NCBI GenBank assembly: GCA_023409695.1
Contig: JAEYQZ010000284.1
Location: 1 to 15,747 of the forward strand
Length of the DNA stretch: 15,747 nucleotides
Source: Methanobacteriota archaeon
GTDB taxonomy: Archaea; Methanobacteriota; Methanobacteria; Methanobacteriales; Methanobacteriaceae
Direction: 5' to 3'
Under the pieces are notes generated by a model. The model made no database searches and had not been told where the DNA came from. It saw only the letters and a list, made by a program, of their open reading frames with translations. Of this stretch, positions 15,020 to 15,747 are shown piece by piece. The position numbers and the translations under genes are program-made. Within the stretch, counting starts at the first letter, position 1; each line of letters opens with the position of its first letter.

Positions 15020-15708
15020 CCAAAATCTATGATTTTGGATTCAGAAAATCTCGAAGGAGATTTTCTTCAACCTTCAAAATTTATATAGAAATTTTGAATG
15101 TTCAGGAAATTCTAAAAGAATTTCCTTCAACCTCCAAAACCCTCAAAAGCAAAGCGTTTGGGGGTCATAGAAATCTCTCAAAATCCTCAAAATTTTTTAA
15201 AAATTTTGTGGTTCGGAAAATCATAGATTTTCCTCAACCTCAAAAAAATTTTTAATTTTTTTGGGAGTTAGGAAATGTTTACAAAATCTCCGATTTTGTA
15301 ATCGCAAAAAACTTCGTTTTTTGCATGCTGTGCATTTCCTAAAATTCAAAGCTCTCAAAAACTTTGGTTTTTGGAGCCCCAAAAAATCTTCGATTTTTTG
15401 AGGGAATTTTTGGAGCACTCAAACACGTAGTGTTTGGTGCCTGCAAAATTTTTAATTTTGCGGCCGAGGAAACAGAGTTTCCTCCGGCATCGAAAGCAAA
15501 GCAAGCAAAAACTTCATTTTTGCTGCCTGCAAAATCTATGATTTTGCGGTTCAGGAAATCTCTCAAAAACCTATGGTTTTTGGAGCGCGAAAATCTTCGA
15601 TTTTTGCAAGCTTCGATTTTCTTCAACGTCAAAATCCTTTGAATTTTGACAGCTTTCGAATGCGCAAAAAATGAAATTTTTTGCTAGCTACGATTTTGAG
15701 AGATTTTC
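15020..15708. repeat. Dense array of about 21 different short hairpins
   Basis: Nearly every base belongs to a perfect or near-perfect stem of 7-10 bp, mostly with 3-base loops. Stems include CCAAAATC-TAT-GATTTTGG (15020-15038), GAAAATCTC/GAGATTTTC (15044-15065), TTCAAAATTT/AAATTTTGAA (15073-15098), GGAAATTCT/AGAATTTCC (15105-15125), GGAAAATC/GATTTTCC (15215-15233), GCAAAAAAC-TTC-GTTTTTTGC (15304-15324), CAAACAC-GTA-GTGTTTG (15420-15436), GAGGAAAC-AGA-GTTTCCTC (15466-15484), GCAAAATC-TAT-GATTTTGC (15529-15547) and GCAAAAAAT/ATTTTTTGC (15664-15684). Further ones lie at 15188, 15241, 15281, 15351, 15380, 15443, 15504, 15564, 15587 and 15628, with an imperfect one near 15134. In the first 240 bases the CAAAA-type hairpins recur about every 53-61 bases and alternate with GAAA-type hairpins, with the linker TTCAACCT behind the latter. 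No protein is credible here. It is intergenic as far as the window shows and could be a REP-like element, a DNA-structure site or a structured RNA. Confidence 0.9.
15268..15342. repeat. Nested cruciform inside the hairpin array
   Basis: The outer arms TTAGGAAATG (15268-15277) and CATTTCCTAA (15333-15342) are perfect 10-bp complements. They enclose two complete inner hairpins, ACAAAATC-TCC-GATTTTGT (15281-15299) and GCAAAAAAC-TTC-GTTTTTTGC (15304-15324). As one strand it folds into a three-way junction of 75 bases. Confidence 0.85.
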
Positions 15709-15747
15709 GTAGGTTTTATATGCTCATAATCACAAATATAATGTAAG

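Noticed and set aside
15221..15642. Three overlapping open frames of 65-97 codons on both strands within the hairpin array (15221-15418 minus, 15339-15632 minus, 15364-15642 plus).
   Set aside because: They overlap each other on both strands and consist of translated palindromes (repeats such as NRRF and KNHRF). They have no ribosome binding sites. They are open only because the palindromes lack in-frame stops.
15020..15708. CRISPR array as an explanation for the repeat region.
   Set aside because: There is no constant direct repeat of 24-40 bases with unique spacers; the units are variable palindromes, and no cas gene is in the window.

Overview
The window looks like a chromosome segment of a methanogenic archaeon of the order Methanobacteriales, most likely Methanobacterium or a close relative. 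This rests on the very A/T-rich composition, Shine-Dalgarno sequences of the GGAGGTGAT type, TATA-box promoters and oligo-T terminators, and on the protein families present (DUF2206-like and DUF1616-like membrane proteins, CARDB-repeat surface proteins). The genus is an inference; there is no rRNA or other marker gene here. Almost everything recognisable concerns the cell surface: glycan assembly, export, deacetylation and acyl or aminoacyl modification.

Layout. (1) Positions 1-3244, + strand: the 3' part of a large polytopic membrane protein (DUF2206-like, possibly a GT-C type glycosyltransferase), then a GT4-type cytosolic glycosyltransferase. (2) 3483-6524, +: a large secreted protein with a signal or anchor segment, five CARDB-type beta-sandwich repeats and a NodB polysaccharide deacetylase domain. 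It has an excellent ribosome binding site but no canonical start codon at the right distance; an ATC codon sits there instead. (3) 7031-9495, +: four small to medium membrane proteins (DUF1616-like, a 75-residue two-helix protein, a 176-residue protein with two helices and a possible OB-like domain, and a YdjM-like membrane metal hydrolase). (4) 9571-14627: a surface-polymer module with a cytoplasmic NodB deacetylase on the minus strand, a divergent operon of a FemAB-like transferase and two tandem GNAT paralogues, and a convergent Wzx/MOP-type flippase on the minus strand. (5) 14628-15747: no gene. The first ~390 bases are plain A/T-rich sequence; from about 15020 to 15708 lies a dense array of some 21 different short hairpins.

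Working together, the genes could build a lipid-linked glycan (GT4, DUF2206-like), modify it (deacetylase, FemAB-like, GNATs), flip it (MOP flippase) and trim or bind surface polymer outside the cell (secreted deacetylase with CARDB repeats). This is inference from families and context; the substrate cannot be read from the sequence.

The most noteworthy signals are the hairpin array with its nested cruciform and internal ~53-bp periodicity, the apparent AUC start of the secreted deacetylase, a mosaic identity tract between the two GNAT genes that suggests gene conversion, and a 29-bp dyad between the divergent deacetylase and FemAB genes that looks like an operator.
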